From the NCBI GenBank assembly GCA_029266525.1, contig JAQSWQ010000003.1:38436-102435 (forward strand): 64,000 nucleotides of DNA, read 5' to 3'. The DNA is from Microvirga sp. (GTDB lineage Bacteria > Pseudomonadota > Alphaproteobacteria > Rhizobiales > Beijerinckiaceae). Positions 27,161 through 36,666 of this stretch are shown piece after piece. The notes under the pieces were generated by a model. That model was not told the DNA's origin and ran no database searches. It saw only the letters and a program-made list of their open reading frames with translations. A program made the translations under genes and the position numbers. How positions within the stretch are numbered: the first letter of the stretch is position 1; each line of letters begins with the position of its first letter.

Positions 27161-27439
27161 TCAACGTTGTGGCGATCCTCCGCCGCCCTGAGCTCCGGAT
27201 CCGGAACCCTGCTGCTGGGCCCCGCCGCTGCCCTGACCTTGGCCGCCGCGTGGAGCGCCCTGCTGGCCGCCTTGCGAGCCCCCGCGGCCGATCGCCGATC
27301 TGACCTCGTCGGCCCAAGTTCCCCCCTGGGGCCCGCCCTGCGCGCCTCCTCCGCCTTGAGGCGCGCCTTGTCCCGCGGCCGGCCCTGCCAGAGCCGCCGC
27401 GAACAGGGCGATCGGAAGGCGTCCAGCTCGTCTCGACAT
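27161..27439 (-). CDS. Small secreted Gly/Gln-rich protein, hypothetical
   Basis: A frame of 92 residues (99 if started at 27460) with a plausible signal peptide (SRRAGRLPIALFAAALAGPAAG) and a low-complexity mature part: repeated GG, QGG and QQG with little charge, plus one ordinary segment TWADEVRSAIGRGG. No ribosome binding site stands out at either start. I know no family for it. The composition may be real (exported disordered peptide) or a by-product of GC-rich DNA; the opposite strand has no gene here. Confidence 0.4.
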   Translation of the reverse strand: MSRRAGRLPIALFAAALAGPAAGQGAPQGGGGAQGGPQGGTWADEVRSAIGRGGSQGGQQGAPRGGQGQGSGGAQQQGSGSGAQGGGGSPQR

Positions 27440-27538
27440 CGCACTCACGCAGAACTGCATGGGAAACCGAGGCTCGGGCCAAACGTTCCGGCGTGCGACG
27501 ACGCGGCGACGCGCCCTTCCCTACCGAGGCCACTCGCC

Positions 27539-28153
27539 TCAGGCGTGGCCGGCATCCATCGACAGCATGGCCGGGTCGACTCCGATCCTGCGCAGCGCCA
27601 GCTCGTACTTGAGATCCAGTGCCGAGTGGAAGATCAGCTCGGGATCGGCTGGGCAGTTGAGCCAGCCATTGGCCTGAATCTCGCTCTCCAGCTGGCCTGC
27701 CGACCAGCCCGCGTAGCCGAGAGCCAGCACAGCGCTATGCGGCCCCTCGCCCTTGGCGATCGCGCGCAGGATGTCGACCGTCGCGGTAAGGCAGATACCC
27801 TCGTCGATCGGCAGGGTCGACTGATCGATGTAGAAGTCCGGCGAGTGCAGCACGAAGCCGCGACTCGTCTCGACCGGCCCGCCCATCAGCACCTGCATCC
27901 GGCCAACCCGGCGCGGCAGCCGGATGAGGTCGGTCTCCGGTATGATGTCGAGCTGGACAAGGAGGTCCGGCATGCTCAGATCGGCGGCCGGCTTGTTGAC
28001 CACGATGCCCATCGCCCCTTCCGGCGAGTGGGCGCAAACATAGATGACGGTGCGCGAGAAGCGCTCGTCGCCCATCCCTGGCATGGCGACGAGAAGCTGC
28101 CCGTCGAGATAGCCGGGCTCGGACTTGGCCTCGGTGCTGCGCGGAAGTCGCAT
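27539..28153 (-). CDS. YqgE/AlgH family protein (DUF179)
   Basis: Conserved cytoplasmic protein of 204 residues whose biochemical role is unknown. Family landmarks: [41 protein letters not shown] near the N terminus, [16 protein letters not shown] in the middle, and [14 protein letters not shown] near the C terminus. It is divergent from the DsbD-like gene, with 103 bases between the starts. Confidence 0.93.
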   Translation of the reverse strand: MRLPRSTEAKSEPGYLDGQLLVAMPGMGDERFSRTVIYVCAHSPEGAMGIVVNKPAADLSMPDLLVQLDIIPETDLIRLPRRVGRMQVLMGGPVETSRGFVLHSPDFYIDQSTLPIDEGICLTATVDILRAIAKGEGPHSAVLALGYAGWSAGQLESEIQANGWLNCPADPELIFHSALDLKYELALRRIGVDPAMLSMDAGHA

Positions 28154-28256
28154 CGCCGTATGCTACGCCCAAGCTCACGCTTGTCCATCCTCCCGCCGGG
28201 CTCACGGGATCGTGGATAGCTCGCCGGCGGAGCCGACCTACGATGAAGGCGTGGAG

Positions 28257-29123
28257 ATGAGCCAAGGTTCCATGAGCGTTTCACGGCGGACGCTGTTGGG
28301 TCTATCGGCCGCCGCCGCTGTTTGGCATCCCGCCTGGGCGGGGGATGCGTCCCCCTGGTTTCGAGCCCTCCATTCGCGGGTGCGCGTCGTCGCAGGAGGC
28401 GCCGATGCGGACGGTCCCGGTTTTCTCGCCGCCATCGCGTTCGAGCTGGATACGGGGTTCAAGACCTATTGGCGTACGCCCGGCGAATCCGGCCTTCCGC
28501 CGGCCTTCGACTGGTCCGGATCCGAAAACCTCAGGACGGTGGAGGTCCTGTGGCCGGCGCCGAGCCGCTTCGAGGACCAAGGCGGCGTTGCCTACGGCTA
28601 CAGGGAAGGCGTCCTCTTGCCGATCAGGGCCGTGCCGAACAACCGGGCGAAATCGGTGGCACTGCGGCTCAAGCTTGATTACGGCGTCTGCAAGGAAATC
28701 TGCATACCGGCTTCGGCCACGCTCGAGCTGAAGGTCGGGATGGAGGCAAGCGCCTACAGGCCGGCGATCGAGGAGGCGCTTGCCCGGGTGCCGAAGCCGC
28801 AGGCCGTCGGCGCGGCGGGCGATCTCTCGATCCTCGCCGTCGAGCCGGTGAACGCGGGCGGGAAGCCTGGGATCGAGGTCGCCGCCCGGGCGCCGGAAGG
28901 CTCGACGCTGTTCGTCGAAGCGCCGGAGGGCTGGTACCTCGGGGCAGGGGCGCCTCGCGCGCCATCAGCTTCGCAGCCGGTCGAGCACCGTCGGTTCCCA
29001 GTTGAAGTCCTCGAGCGCCCGCGCGACGGCGCCGGGCCGCTCGAGCTGCGTCTCACGCTGGTTGCCGGGGATCGCGCCATCGAGACGCGCGCGAGCCTCG
29101 ACAGCGCGCGACTGCCACGCTAA
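28257..29123 (+). CDS. DsbD alpha-domain-like periplasmic protein
   Basis: 288 residues from the ATG at 28257. A twin-arginine-like leader (VSRRTLLGLSAAAAVWHPAWA) indicates export. The body resembles the immunoglobulin-like N-terminal domain of DsbD: GFKTYWRTPGESGLPPAFDWSGSENL, then the redox pair C145 and C149 in YGVCKEICIPASA. There is no membrane or thioredoxin domain, so it is a stand-alone alpha domain that would need a separate electron donor. A start at 28272 (MSVSRRT) is also possible. A peroxiredoxin gene follows after 31 bases. Confidence 0.85.
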   Translation: MSQGSMSVSRRTLLGLSAAAAVWHPAWAGDASPWFRALHSRVRVVAGGADADGPGFLAAIAFELDTGFKTYWRTPGESGLPPAFDWSGSENLRTVEVLWPAPSRFEDQGGVAYGYREGVLLPIRAVPNNRAKSVALRLKLDYGVCKEICIPASATLELKVGMEASAYRPAIEEALARVPKPQAVGAAGDLSILAVEPVNAGGKPGIEVAARAPEGSTLFVEAPEGWYLGAGAPRAPSASQPVEHRRFPVEVLERPRDGAGPLELRLTLVAGDRAIETRASLDSARLPR

Positions 29124-29154
29124 CTCACCCGCATCCAAGTTTCCGGAGACGACC

Positions 29155-29640
29155 ATGACGATCCAGGTTGGCCACACGCTTCCCCAGGCAACTTTTCGGG
29201 TGATGACACCGGACGGTCCGAAACCGAAGACGACCGACGACGTGTTCAAGGGGCGCAAGGTCGTGCTCGTCGCGGTGCCCGGCGCCTTCACGCCGACCTG
29301 TCACCGCAACCACATGCCGGGCTACGTCGCCAAGGCCGATGAGATCAAGGCGAAGGGCATCGACGCCATCGTGGTGACTGCGGTCAACGATGTTTTCGTC
29401 ATGGACGTGTGGGGCCGGGAGAGCGGGTGCGGCGACAAGATCGAGCTGATCTCGGACGGCAATGGCGACTTCGCCAAGGCCATCGGCCTCACCATGGACG
29501 GCTCCGGCTTCGGCCTCGGCACGCGCTCCCAGCGCTACTCGATGGTGGTCGAGGACGGCGTGGTCCGCTCGCTCAACGTCGAGGATACGCCGGGCAAGGC
29601 CGAGGTCTCGGGCGCCGACAATCTCCTGAAATCCCTCTGA
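29155..29640 (+). CDS. Peroxiredoxin of the Prx5 type
   Basis: Thiol peroxidase of 161 residues. The peroxidatic cysteine is C49 in GAFTPTCHRNHMPGY, and C92 in ESGCGDK is a possible partner thiol. DVFVMDVWGRE and SDGNGDFAKAIGLTMDGSGFGLG are typical of the Prx5 / AhpC-TSA-like group. The start ATG has GGAG 8 bases upstream. Convergent with rnhA: the stop codons are 9 bases apart and CTGAG / CTCAG flank them. It probably reduces organic peroxides with glutathione or thioredoxin. Confidence 0.94.
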   Translation: MTIQVGHTLPQATFRVMTPDGPKPKTTDDVFKGRKVVLVAVPGAFTPTCHRNHMPGYVAKADEIKAKGIDAIVVTAVNDVFVMDVWGRESGCGDKIELISDGNGDFAKAIGLTMDGSGFGLGTRSQRYSMVVEDGVVRSLNVEDTPGKAEVSGADNLLKSL

Positions 29641-29649
29641 GGGAGCGGC

Positions 29650-30117
29650 TCAGACGGGTTTTCCGGGCGGCTTCGGCTTCTTCCGGAAGGGGGCCATGGC
29701 GGCGACCGCAAGAGCGTCGACGCGGTGATTGAGCGGGTCCTCGGCGTGGCCGCGGACCCAGTGGAAAGCCACCTCGTGCCGATTGCGCGCCTCATCGAGG
29801 GCGCGCCACAAATCCTCATTCTTGACGGGCTTGCGCTCGGCCGTCTTCCAGCCGCGGGCCTTCCAGCCCTTGATCCAGCTGGTCACACCGTCCCGAAGGT
29901 ATTGCGAGTCGGTATAGAGGTCGACCGCGCAGGAACGGGTGAGCGCTTCGAGCGCCTTGATCGCCGCCGTGAGCTCCATGCGATTGTTGGTCGTGAGCGG
30001 CTCGCCCCCCGACAGCTCCTTCTCGCGCCCGTTGAAGATCAGGACCGCTGCCCAGCCGCCAGGGCCGGGGTTCCCCGAGCACGCCCCGTCGGTGTAGATC
30101 GTCACGCGCCCGCTCAT
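29650..30117 (-). CDS. rnhA: Ribonuclease HI
   Basis: Degrades RNA in RNA-DNA hybrids. It has 155 residues with the complete catalytic set: D10 ([15 protein letters not shown]), E48 ([10 protein letters not shown]), D70 (LYTDSQYL) and D134 (NHRVDALA), plus the RGHAEDPLN loop. A basic KKPKPP tail ends the protein. The start codon overlaps the thrB stop (ATGA), so it is translated with thrB. Confidence 0.97.
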   Translation of the reverse strand: MSGRVTIYTDGACSGNPGPGGWAAVLIFNGREKELSGGEPLTTNNRMELTAAIKALEALTRSCAVDLYTDSQYLRDGVTSWIKGWKARGWKTAERKPVKNEDLWRALDEARNRHEVAFHWVRGHAEDPLNHRVDALAVAAMAPFRKKPKPPGKPV

Positions 30118-31079
30118 CGCACCAGCCCATACTCGGCCGCGCTCCTCACGTGACGGTGGAAAGCGAGCTTGCGGTCGTACTCCAGCGGGTCCTTGGGCTT
30201 CACCAGCGCGCCTGGCGGCACATTCAGCCAATCGACCAGGCGCGTCAGCATGAAACGTAGGGCCGAGCCGCGGCATAGCGTCGGCAGCGCTTCGGCCTCC
30301 TTCGGCTCGAGGCGCCGCACCTTCTCGTAGCCGGTTATCATCGCCTGGCCTTTGGTAAGATTGAAGGAGCCGTCGGGCTCGAAGCACCAGGCGTTCAGGC
30401 AGATCGCTAGATCGTAGGCGAGCGCATCGGTACAGGCGAAATAGAAGTCGATCAGGCCGGAGAGCCTGTCGCCGAGGAAGAACACGTTGTCCGTGAAGAG
30501 GTCGGCGTGGATGACGCCCGTCGGGAGGCTCGTGGGCCAGGCGCCCGCAAGGTGCGAAAGCTCGCGCCGGGTGCGCTCGGCGAGCCCCGTCGCGACGGTG
30601 TCGGCTTGACCGGCCGCCGCCGCGAACAGAGCCGGCCAGCTGTCGATCGACAGCGCGTTTGCACGCTTTAGCGAGAAGTCTCGCCCGGCCTCGTGCAGTT
30701 CGGCGAGGGCGCCGCCGACCGCGCGGCAATGGCGGGCGCTTGGGCGTTTCACAGAGACGCCGTTGAGAAAGGTGACGATCACCGCAGGGCGTCCGGCGAG
30801 CCGCCCGAGCGCATTGCCGTCCCGATTATGCACCGGTTGCGGGCAGGTGAGGCCGCGCGCCGAGAGATGGTCCATCAGCGCGAGGAAGAAGGGCAGATCC
30901 GCCTCTCGGACGCGTTTCTCGTAGAGGGTCAGGATGAAGCTGCCGGCGCTCGTCTGGAGGAAATAGTTCGAGTTCTCGACCCCCTCGGCAATGCCCTTGC
31001 AGGCGAGCACCTGACCGAGTTCGTAGGCCGACAGGAAAGCCGACAGCTCCTCGTCCGTGACCTCCGTGTAGACCGCCAC
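30114..31079 (-). CDS. thrB: Homoserine kinase, ThrB type II (APH-like fold)
   Basis: Phosphorylates homoserine for threonine synthesis. It has 321 residues and the aminoglycoside-phosphotransferase fold rather than the GHMP fold: catalytic loop [13 protein letters not shown] with H191, D193 and N198, then [13 protein letters not shown]-terminal [14 protein letters not shown] is the family nucleotide loop. Middle gene of ispH-thrB-rnhA; 3 bases after ispH. Confidence 0.96.
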   Translation of the reverse strand: MAVYTEVTDEELSAFLSAYELGQVLACKGIAEGVENSNYFLQTSAGSFILTLYEKRVREADLPFFLALMDHLSARGLTCPQPVHNRDGNALGRLAGRPAVIVTFLNGVSVKRPSARHCRAVGGALAELHEAGRDFSLKRANALSIDSWPALFAAAAGQADTVATGLAERTRRELSHLAGAWPTSLPTGVIHADLFTDNVFFLGDRLSGLIDFYFACTDALAYDLAICLNAWCFEPDGSFNLTKGQAMITGYEKVRRLEPKEAEALPTLCRGSALRFMLTRLVDWLNVPPGALVKPKDPLEYDRKLAFHRHVRSAAEYGLVR

Positions 31080-31082
31080 CCG

Positions 31083-32045
31083 CTACTCCGCGGCCTCGCC
31101 GCGAAGCTCGCGCGGCAGCGGAAAGAACATGTCCTCGGTGGCGATCGAGATCTGCTCGACCTCGACTTCGTAGCGCTCGGCGAAGGCGTCGATGATCTCC
31201 TCGACCAAGTCTTCGGGAGCCGAGGCGCCGGCCGTGAGTCCCAGGGTCCGGATTGCCGCGAGCGCCGGCCACTCGATGTCCTCCGCTCTCAGCACGAGCT
31301 GCGTTACCGGACAGCCGGCACGCTCGGCCACCTCGCGCAGACGCTGGGAGTTCGAGGAATTCGGCGCGCCGACGACCAGGAGTGCGTCCACCATCGGGGC
31401 CACGCGTTTCACCGCCTCCTGGCGATTGGTGGTCGCGTAGCAGATGTCCTCCTTGTGCGGCCCGACGATCGAGGGAAAGCGGGCCCGCAGCGCCTCGACG
31501 ATTTCGCGCGTGTCGTCGACCGACAGCGTCGTCTGCGTGACGTAGGCGAGATTATGCCTATCGGGCGGGCTCAGCCGATCAACATCCCCAAGCGCCTCGA
31601 TCAGCGTGATGGCGTGGGGCGGAAGCTGGCCCATCGTGCCGGCGACCTCTGGATGCCCCGCATGCCCTACCAGGATCACGTGGCGTCCGCGCTTGAAGTG
31701 GATCTCGGCTTCCCGGTGGACCTTGGTCACCAGCGGGCAGGTGGCGTCGATCGCGAGGAGCCGCCGCGCCGCTGCTTCCTGCGGCACCGCCTTCGGAACG
31801 CCGTGAGCCGAGAAGATGACCGGAGCCGCGGTGTCCGGCACGTCGGCGAGCTCGCGCACGAACACGGCGCCCTTCTTCTTCAGGCCGTCGACCACGTATT
31901 TGTTGTGAACGATCTCGTGGCGGACATAGACCGGCGGCCCGTAGAGGGCGAGCGCGCGCTCCACCGCGTCGACCGCGCGCACGACGCCCGCGCAAAAACC
32001 GCGCGGGGCGCAGAGCAGGATCTTGAGGGGGGGCTTCCGGGCCAT
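31083..32045 (-). CDS. ispH: 4-hydroxy-3-methylbut-2-enyl diphosphate reductase
   Basis: Last enzyme of the MEP isoprenoid pathway; a 4Fe-4S (3Fe-4S) protein making IPP and DMAPP. It has 320 residues from the ATG at 32045. Cluster cysteines are in PRGFCAGV (C18), [12 protein letters not shown] and [11 protein letters not shown]; the substrate-binding loop is [11 protein letters not shown]. First gene of the operon with thrB and rnhA. On its upstream side TTGACA at 32076-32081 (minus strand) could be a -35 element, but the expected -10 position is poor. Confidence 0.96.
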   Translation of the reverse strand: MARKPPLKILLCAPRGFCAGVVRAVDAVERALALYGPPVYVRHEIVHNKYVVDGLKKKGAVFVRELADVPDTAAPVIFSAHGVPKAVPQEAAARRLLAIDATCPLVTKVHREAEIHFKRGRHVILVGHAGHPEVAGTMGQLPPHAITLIEALGDVDRLSPPDRHNLAYVTQTTLSVDDTREIVEALRARFPSIVGPHKEDICYATTNRQEAVKRVAPMVDALLVVGAPNSSNSQRLREVAERAGCPVTQLVLRAEDIEWPALAAIRTLGLTAGASAPEDLVEEIIDAFAERYEVEVEQISIATEDMFFPLPRELRGEAAE

Positions 32046-32176
32046 TCCGCCGGGTGTGCGAGAGGGTCCGGACGGTGTCAAGCACGAGGTCCGGGCTCCT
32101 CGAACTCGCTCCCGCGCCCGTTCTTCGCTAAGCAGCATCTCTCCCCGCAGCGCCCTTGGGCCCGAGCCGCCTCTTG

Positions 32177-34027
32177 ATGCCCGAACACGCCGCTCATGCG
32201 AGCTTTCTGCCTCCGGTGCTGATCTTCTGCGCAGCAGCGGTGATCGCGGTCCCCGTGTTCCGCCGCATGGGCCTGAGCGGCGTGCTGGGTTATCTGGTCG
32301 CGGGCCTCGTGATCGGCCCGTCGGGATTGTCGCTGATCGGCGAAGCGGAGACGGTGCGCGGGGTCGCCGAGATCGGCGTCGTCTTCCTCCTCTTCATCGT
32401 GGGCCTGGAGCTCAAGCTTTCTCGGCTCCTTTCCATGCGCCGCGACATCTTCGGGCTCGGCGCGGCACAGCTCCTCGCCACCGCCACGATCTTCGGGGCG
32501 GTGGCGGTCGCGGCCGGAGCCCCGGCGCGGAGCGGCGTCGTCATCGGGCTCGCGCTTGCTCTCTCCGCGACATCGATAGCGCTGCAGCTGCTCGAGGAGC
32601 GCGGCGATCTCCAGTCCGCATACGGTCAGCGCTCCTTCGCGATCCTGCTGTTCCAGGACCTTTCGATCGCCCCGATCCTCGCACTCATGCCGCTTCTCGC
32701 GACGGCCGGCGCCGTCCGGGGCGAGGGCGGCGTGCTGCAGACGCTGATCGGCGCGGCAACCGCGATTTCGGCGCTCGCGGCGGTGGTCCTCGTCGGCCGC
32801 TACGGCCTCAACCCCTTCTTCCGGCTCCTTGCGGCAAGCGGCGCGCGCGAGGTGATGACCGCGTCCGCGCTGCTCGTCGTGCTTGGCACGGCGCTGTTGA
32901 TGGAGAAGGTCGGCCTCTCGATGGCGATGGGAGCCTTCCTCGCCGGCGTGCTCCTCGCCGAATCCAATTTCCGCCACCAGCTCGAGGCCGACATCGAGCC
33001 GTTCCGGGGCATCCTGCTCGGGCTTTTCTTCATGAGCGTGGGGATGTCGATCGACCGCGCGTTGATCGCGCAGCATTGGCCTGCCCTCCTCCTCGCGACG
33101 CTCGCTGCGGTCGCGGCGAAGATCGCGATCATTGCATTCCTGCTCCGCGCCTTTGGCTCTCCGCGGACCGACGCTCTCAGAGGAGGCGCGGTACTCGCCA
33201 TGGCCGGCGAATTCGCCTTCGTGCTCCTCCCGGTCGCGGCCGCCCTCGGCCTCCTGACCGGCGCGATGACCCAGTTCGTGACAGCGCTCGCCGCGCTGAC
33301 CATGCTCGTCGCCCCGCTCGCCGCTAAGGTGCTCGATCTCGCGCTCGCCCGCCGGCCGAGGGCCGCTCCAGAGCCGGAGCCCAACAGCTTCGATGGTCCC
33401 GACGGCCGGGTGCTCGTGATCGGATTCGGCCGCTTCGGCCAGATCGTCGACCAGGTGCTCTTGGCGAAAGGCATCTCCGTCACGGTCATCGAGAAGAACG
33501 TCGACCGCATCCGCGCGGCGGCGCGCTTCGGCTTCCGCATCTTCTACGGAGATGGCACCCGCCTCGACGTGCTGCGCGCTGCAGGGATCGAGCGGGCGGA
33601 TGTGGTCTGCATCTGCGTCGACGATCGGGAGGCGGCGCTCAAGATCGTCGAGATCGTCCATGAGGAGTTCCCGCAGGTGAGGACCTGCGTACGCGCCTAC
33701 GACCGCATCCACGCAATCGATCTCATGAAGCGCGAGGCCGACTTCCAGATCCGGGAGACCTTCGAATCCGCCCTCGCCTTCGGCCAGGCGGCGCTCGAGG
33801 AACTCGGCCTCGACCCCTCCGAAGCCGCCGCCGTGACCGCCGACGTGCGACGTCGCGACATCGCGCGCCTCGTCATGCAGAAATCGGAAGGCATCATGGG
33901 CGGCGCCGATCTCCTGCACGGCACGCGCCTCGAGCCCGAGCCGCTGATTGCGCCGCGCGCGCGCTCGCACGGGCTCAGCCCCGAAACGCGCGACATCATC
34001 GGCGAGGACGAGCACGCCGGTGCCTGA
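32177..34027 (+). CDS. CPA2 cation:proton antiporter (KefB/KefC-like) with RCK domain
   Basis: Inner-membrane antiporter, 616 residues from the ATG at 32177. The first about 390 residues form the Na+/H+ exchanger fold with about 12 helices ([40 protein letters not shown]). A cytoplasmic TrkA-N (RCK) domain follows at about 410-530, with the nucleotide motif [11 protein letters not shown]. This is the KefB/KefC/RosB layout, suggesting K+ efflux gated by ligand. No KefF or KefG partner gene is adjacent. The next gene, a MATE exporter, overlaps its end. Confidence 0.92.
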   Translation: MPEHAAHASFLPPVLIFCAAAVIAVPVFRRMGLSGVLGYLVAGLVIGPSGLSLIGEAETVRGVAEIGVVFLLFIVGLELKLSRLLSMRRDIFGLGAAQLLATATIFGAVAVAAGAPARSGVVIGLALALSATSIALQLLEERGDLQSAYGQRSFAILLFQDLSIAPILALMPLLATAGAVRGEGGVLQTLIGAATAISALAAVVLVGRYGLNPFFRLLAASGAREVMTASALLVVLGTALLMEKVGLSMAMGAFLAGVLLAESNFRHQLEADIEPFRGILLGLFFMSVGMSIDRALIAQHWPALLLATLAAVAAKIAIIAFLLRAFGSPRTDALRGGAVLAMAGEFAFVLLPVAAALGLLTGAMTQFVTALAALTMLVAPLAAKVLDLALARRPRAAPEPEPNSFDGPDGRVLVIGFGRFGQIVDQVLLAKGISVTVIEKNVDRIRAAARFGFRIFYGDGTRLDVLRAAGIERADVVCICVDDREAALKIVEIVHEEFPQVRTCVRAYDRIHAIDLMKREADFQIRETFESALAFGQAALEELGLDPSEAAAVTADVRRRDIARLVMQKSEGIMGGADLLHGTRLEPEPLIAPRARSHGLSPETRDIIGEDEHAGA

Positions 34028-35396
34028 CGCGTCGAGACCCGGCCGCGCGCCGACTGAGGAACTCCCGCGCTTCGTCTCCGGCTCCACGATGCGCCACGTG
34101 GCCGTAATGACCGCCACCGGCTCTATCGGCCTCGTCGCCGTCTTCGCGGTCGACCTGTTGTCGCTGCTCTACATCTCCTGGCTCGGCGATCCGGCGCTCA
34201 CCGCCGGCGTGGGCCTTGCGACGATCGTCAATTTCTTCGCCATCTCCATCAATGTCGGGCTGATGATCGCGACGGGCGCGCTGGTCTCCCGCGCGCTCGG
34301 CGCCCGCGAGCGCGATAGGGCGCGGCGGCTCGCAAGCTCAGCCTGCGTCCATATGGTGCTTGTGGGTCTGGCCGTGACGCTCGCGATGCTGCCGCTCCTG
34401 ACCTGGGTCCTCGGACTTCTCGGCGCCAGCGGCGAGACGCTCGCGGTCGCGCGGCGGTTCCTCTCGATCACGCTGCCGTCGAATTTCCTCATGGCCCTCG
34501 GGATGGGCTTTTCCGGCATCCTGCGCGCCGTCGGCGATGCGCGGCGCGCCATGTACGTCACGCTGACCGGCGGGATCGTGACCGCCGCGCTCGATCCGGT
34601 CCTCATCTTCGGCTTTGGGCTTGGGGTCGACGGCGCGGCCGTCGCGACGATCGTCTCGCGCACGATCTTCGTCTTCATCGGCTGGCGCGGGGCCGTCGGC
34701 GTGCATCGGCTGGTTGCCAGGCCACGCCTCGAGGCCGTGCTGCGCGACGCGCCGCCGCTCTTCGCGATCGCCCTGCCGGCCGTGCTGACCAACATTGCGA
34801 CCCCGATCGCCGGCGGCTTCGTGACAAGCGTCATCGCCCGCTTCGGCGATCAGGCGATCGCCGCGAGTGCCATCGTGGATCGGCTCGTGCCGGTCGCCTT
34901 CGGCGGGCTGTTCGCGCTCTCGGGCGCGATCGGACCGATTCTCGGCCAGAATTGGGGCGCCGGCCGGTTCGATCGCATGCGGCTGATCCTGCGCGACGGC
35001 GTGGTGTTCACGGCGCTCTACACCGGGGGCGTCTGGGCGCTGCTCGCGCTGCTCCGGCACCCGCTTGCCGGCGCCTTCAAGCTGACCGGAGCCGGAGCGG
35101 AACTCCTGACCTTCTTCTGTCTGATCAGCGGGCCGATGTGGTTCTTCATCGGCCTCCTCTTCCTCGCGAACGCATCCTTCAACAATCTCGGCTTCCCGAT
35201 CCTTTCGACCGTCTTCAACTGGGGCCGTGCGACGCTCGGGACCATGCCGCTGGCGCTTGTCGGCGCCGCCTACGGTCCGACTGGCGTGCTCGGCGCGATC
35301 GGTCTTGGCTCGATCCTGTTCGGGGCCCTGGCGCTCGCGACCGCCTTCCGGACGGTCGGCATCCTTGAGCGCCGTGGCGCCGCCGTCATCCGGTGA
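34020..35396 (+). CDS. MATE family multidrug/cation efflux transporter
   Basis: Sodium- or proton-coupled exporter with 12 expected helices, 458 residues from a GTG at 34020 that overlaps the antiporter gene by 8 bases. N-terminal FVSGSTMRHVAVMTATGSIGL followed by LLYISWLGDPALTAGVG is typical of the alphaproteobacterial MatE group; each half has the repeat with GMGFSGILRAVGDARRAMY and its counterpart FNNLGFPILSTVFNWGRATLG. An ATG at 34089 is the alternative start but would remove the conserved pre-helix segment. Substrate unknown. Confidence 0.92.
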   Translation: MPDASRPGRAPTEELPRFVSGSTMRHVAVMTATGSIGLVAVFAVDLLSLLYISWLGDPALTAGVGLATIVNFFAISINVGLMIATGALVSRALGARERDRARRLASSACVHMVLVGLAVTLAMLPLLTWVLGLLGASGETLAVARRFLSITLPSNFLMALGMGFSGILRAVGDARRAMYVTLTGGIVTAALDPVLIFGFGLGVDGAAVATIVSRTIFVFIGWRGAVGVHRLVARPRLEAVLRDAPPLFAIALPAVLTNIATPIAGGFVTSVIARFGDQAIAASAIVDRLVPVAFGGLFALSGAIGPILGQNWGAGRFDRMRLILRDGVVFTALYTGGVWALLALLRHPLAGAFKLTGAGAELLTFFCLISGPMWFFIGLLFLANASFNNLGFPILSTVFNWGRATLGTMPLALVGAAYGPTGVLGAIGLGSILFGALALATAFRTVGILERRGAAVIR

Positions 35397-35439
35397 GGGC
35401 CGCCCGGAACCGCGACGGCGCATTGGTGCGGCGGCAGGC

Positions 35440-36174
35440 ATGGCCTATGGTGGGACCTTGGCTGCGCGGGAGAGGGCATTGTTCAACTTCTTCGACCTGA
35501 TGCGCACGGATGGCGGACTGGGGATGGATGCGGCGGCGCGTCAGTTCGGCCTGTCGCAGGCCGACGCGCAGCGCGCCTTCGCGGCGCTGATGCCGGCCTT
35601 TGCACTCGGAATGCAGCGCAACGCGGCCGATCCCGCCGGTTTCGCGAACCTCATGCGCATGATGAGCCCTCCCTTCGCGGGTGCGCAGCCACCCCCGCCG
35701 CAGGCGCAGGGCGGAGACGCCGTGCACCAACTCCTCGGCTCGGCGGAGCTGACCCGACGCGTCGCCGAGCAGGCGGCGCATTGGAGCGGGCTCAGCGCGC
35801 AGGTGCTCCAGCAGATGATGCCGATCTTCGCGGCGGCGATCGTCGGCAGCCTGGCGAAGTTCAGCGACATCATGCGCAATCAGGCCGCCAGCGCGCCGGC
35901 CGCTGCGGAGCCTTATGCCGCCTGGGCGGAGATGATGCGCAATCTGATGGCGCAACCCGACTCCGCCGCCGCGGTCTCCGCGCCGCCAAGCGGCGCTTCG
36001 GCGAAGCCGGCGGCGGAGACGCCGAGCGGCGCGCAATCCTCGCAGGCTGCGGGCGGCACCGATGACGCCTGGGCCCAAGCCATGGCGAGCGGCCGCGACG
36101 CGCAGGCCCAGTATCTCGCCTCCCTCCAGAACATCTTCGACCAGTTCTGGGGCGCAGGGCCGGACCGGCGCTGA
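35440..36174 (+). CDS. DUF937 domain protein
   Basis: 244 residues from the ATG at 35440. The N-terminal part (ALFNFFDLMRTDGG, AARQFGLSQADAQRAFAALMPAFALGMQRNA) and the segment LLGSAELTRRVAEQAAHWSGLSAQVLQQMMPIFAAAIVG match the repeated helical pattern of DUF937 (YidB-like), which is of unknown function. The C-terminal 90 residues are Ala/Pro/Ser rich and look disordered until the final helix YLASLQNIFDQFWG. No signal peptide, so cytoplasmic. No partner gene is apparent. Confidence 0.8.
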   Translation: MAYGGTLAARERALFNFFDLMRTDGGLGMDAAARQFGLSQADAQRAFAALMPAFALGMQRNAADPAGFANLMRMMSPPFAGAQPPPPQAQGGDAVHQLLGSAELTRRVAEQAAHWSGLSAQVLQQMMPIFAAAIVGSLAKFSDIMRNQAASAPAAAEPYAAWAEMMRNLMAQPDSAAAVSAPPSGASAKPAAETPSGAQSSQAAGGTDDAWAQAMASGRDAQAQYLASLQNIFDQFWGAGPDRR

Positions 36175-36175
36175 C

Positions 36176-36192
36176 GCCGGCCGGTGGCCGGC
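36176..36192. terminator. Possible bidirectional terminator hairpin
   Basis: GCCGGCC and GGCCGGC pair perfectly around GGT, exactly between the convergent stop codons of the DUF937 and DUF1127 genes. There is no T-run. Confidence 0.4.
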
Positions 36193-36537
36193 TCAGACGC
36201 AGCAGGCGTGGCGCGGCGCGAAGCGGATCTCACGCTCCGGGCGCGGAGCCGCGCTCACCACATCCGGACGAAAGCGACCGCGCCGCTCGTCCCGTCGAAG
36301 CGACAGGATCCGGGAGGGATCCTTGTGCAGGGGCTCGAGCAGCGCACCCTCGACGTCGGAGCGCAACAGTCCGATGTCCTTGAGCGTGCGGTCGTCGAGC
36401 TCGCTCAGGCGATGGACTTCGCGCCGGTTGCGCCACATCCGCCGGAGCGCCGCCCCCGCCGCGGCGAGGTCGGAAGCCAGCCCGCGTAGTCCGGACCCGG
36501 ACGCGGTTCCAGTTCTTAGGAATATGTTGATAGGCAT
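36193..36537 (-). CDS. DUF1127 domain protein
   Basis: 114 residues with the DUF1127 core: a helix (LRRMWRNRREVHRLSELDDRTLKDIGLLRSDVE, read as separate short segments) including the family signature LDDRTLKDIGL. A strong GGAGG precedes the ATG. Related small DUF1127 proteins in Agrobacterium and Rhodobacter affect phosphate and RNA metabolism. This one is longer than the usual 45-70 residues because of a basic C-terminal tail ending in CCV. Divergent from the LysR gene. Confidence 0.88.
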   Translation of the reverse strand: MPINIFLRTGTASGSGLRGLASDLAAAGAALRRMWRNRREVHRLSELDDRTLKDIGLLRSDVEGALLEPLHKDPSRILSLRRDERRGRFRPDVVSAAPRPEREIRFAPRHACCV

Positions 36538-36598
36538 GACAGCCCTCCTTCACCAACGTTCGTGGCGCTCACGACCGCCGCGATAAGGAAGAATGCGC

Positions 36599-36627
36599 TT
36601 GACGAGGCCATTCTGAAAGCGAATGAT
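36599..36627 (+). promoter_or_regulatory. Promoter of the LysR-type regulator gene
   Basis: TTGACG (36599-36604) and AATGAT (36622-36627) are separated by 17 bases. Expected start of transcription is near 36634, 33 bases before the regulator's ATG. Confidence 0.5.
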
Positions 36628-36641
36628 TGAGATGTGTCTCA
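36628..36641. promoter_or_regulatory. Inverted-repeat operator between DUF1127 and LysR genes
   Basis: TGAGA and TCTCA form a perfect inverted repeat around TGTG, directly after the proposed -10 hexamer and over the expected transcription start. A site there would let the LysR protein repress its own gene and perhaps affect the divergent DUF1127 gene. Confidence 0.45.
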
Positions 36642-36666
36642 TCACTCCGGATGATGAAGGTCGGCC

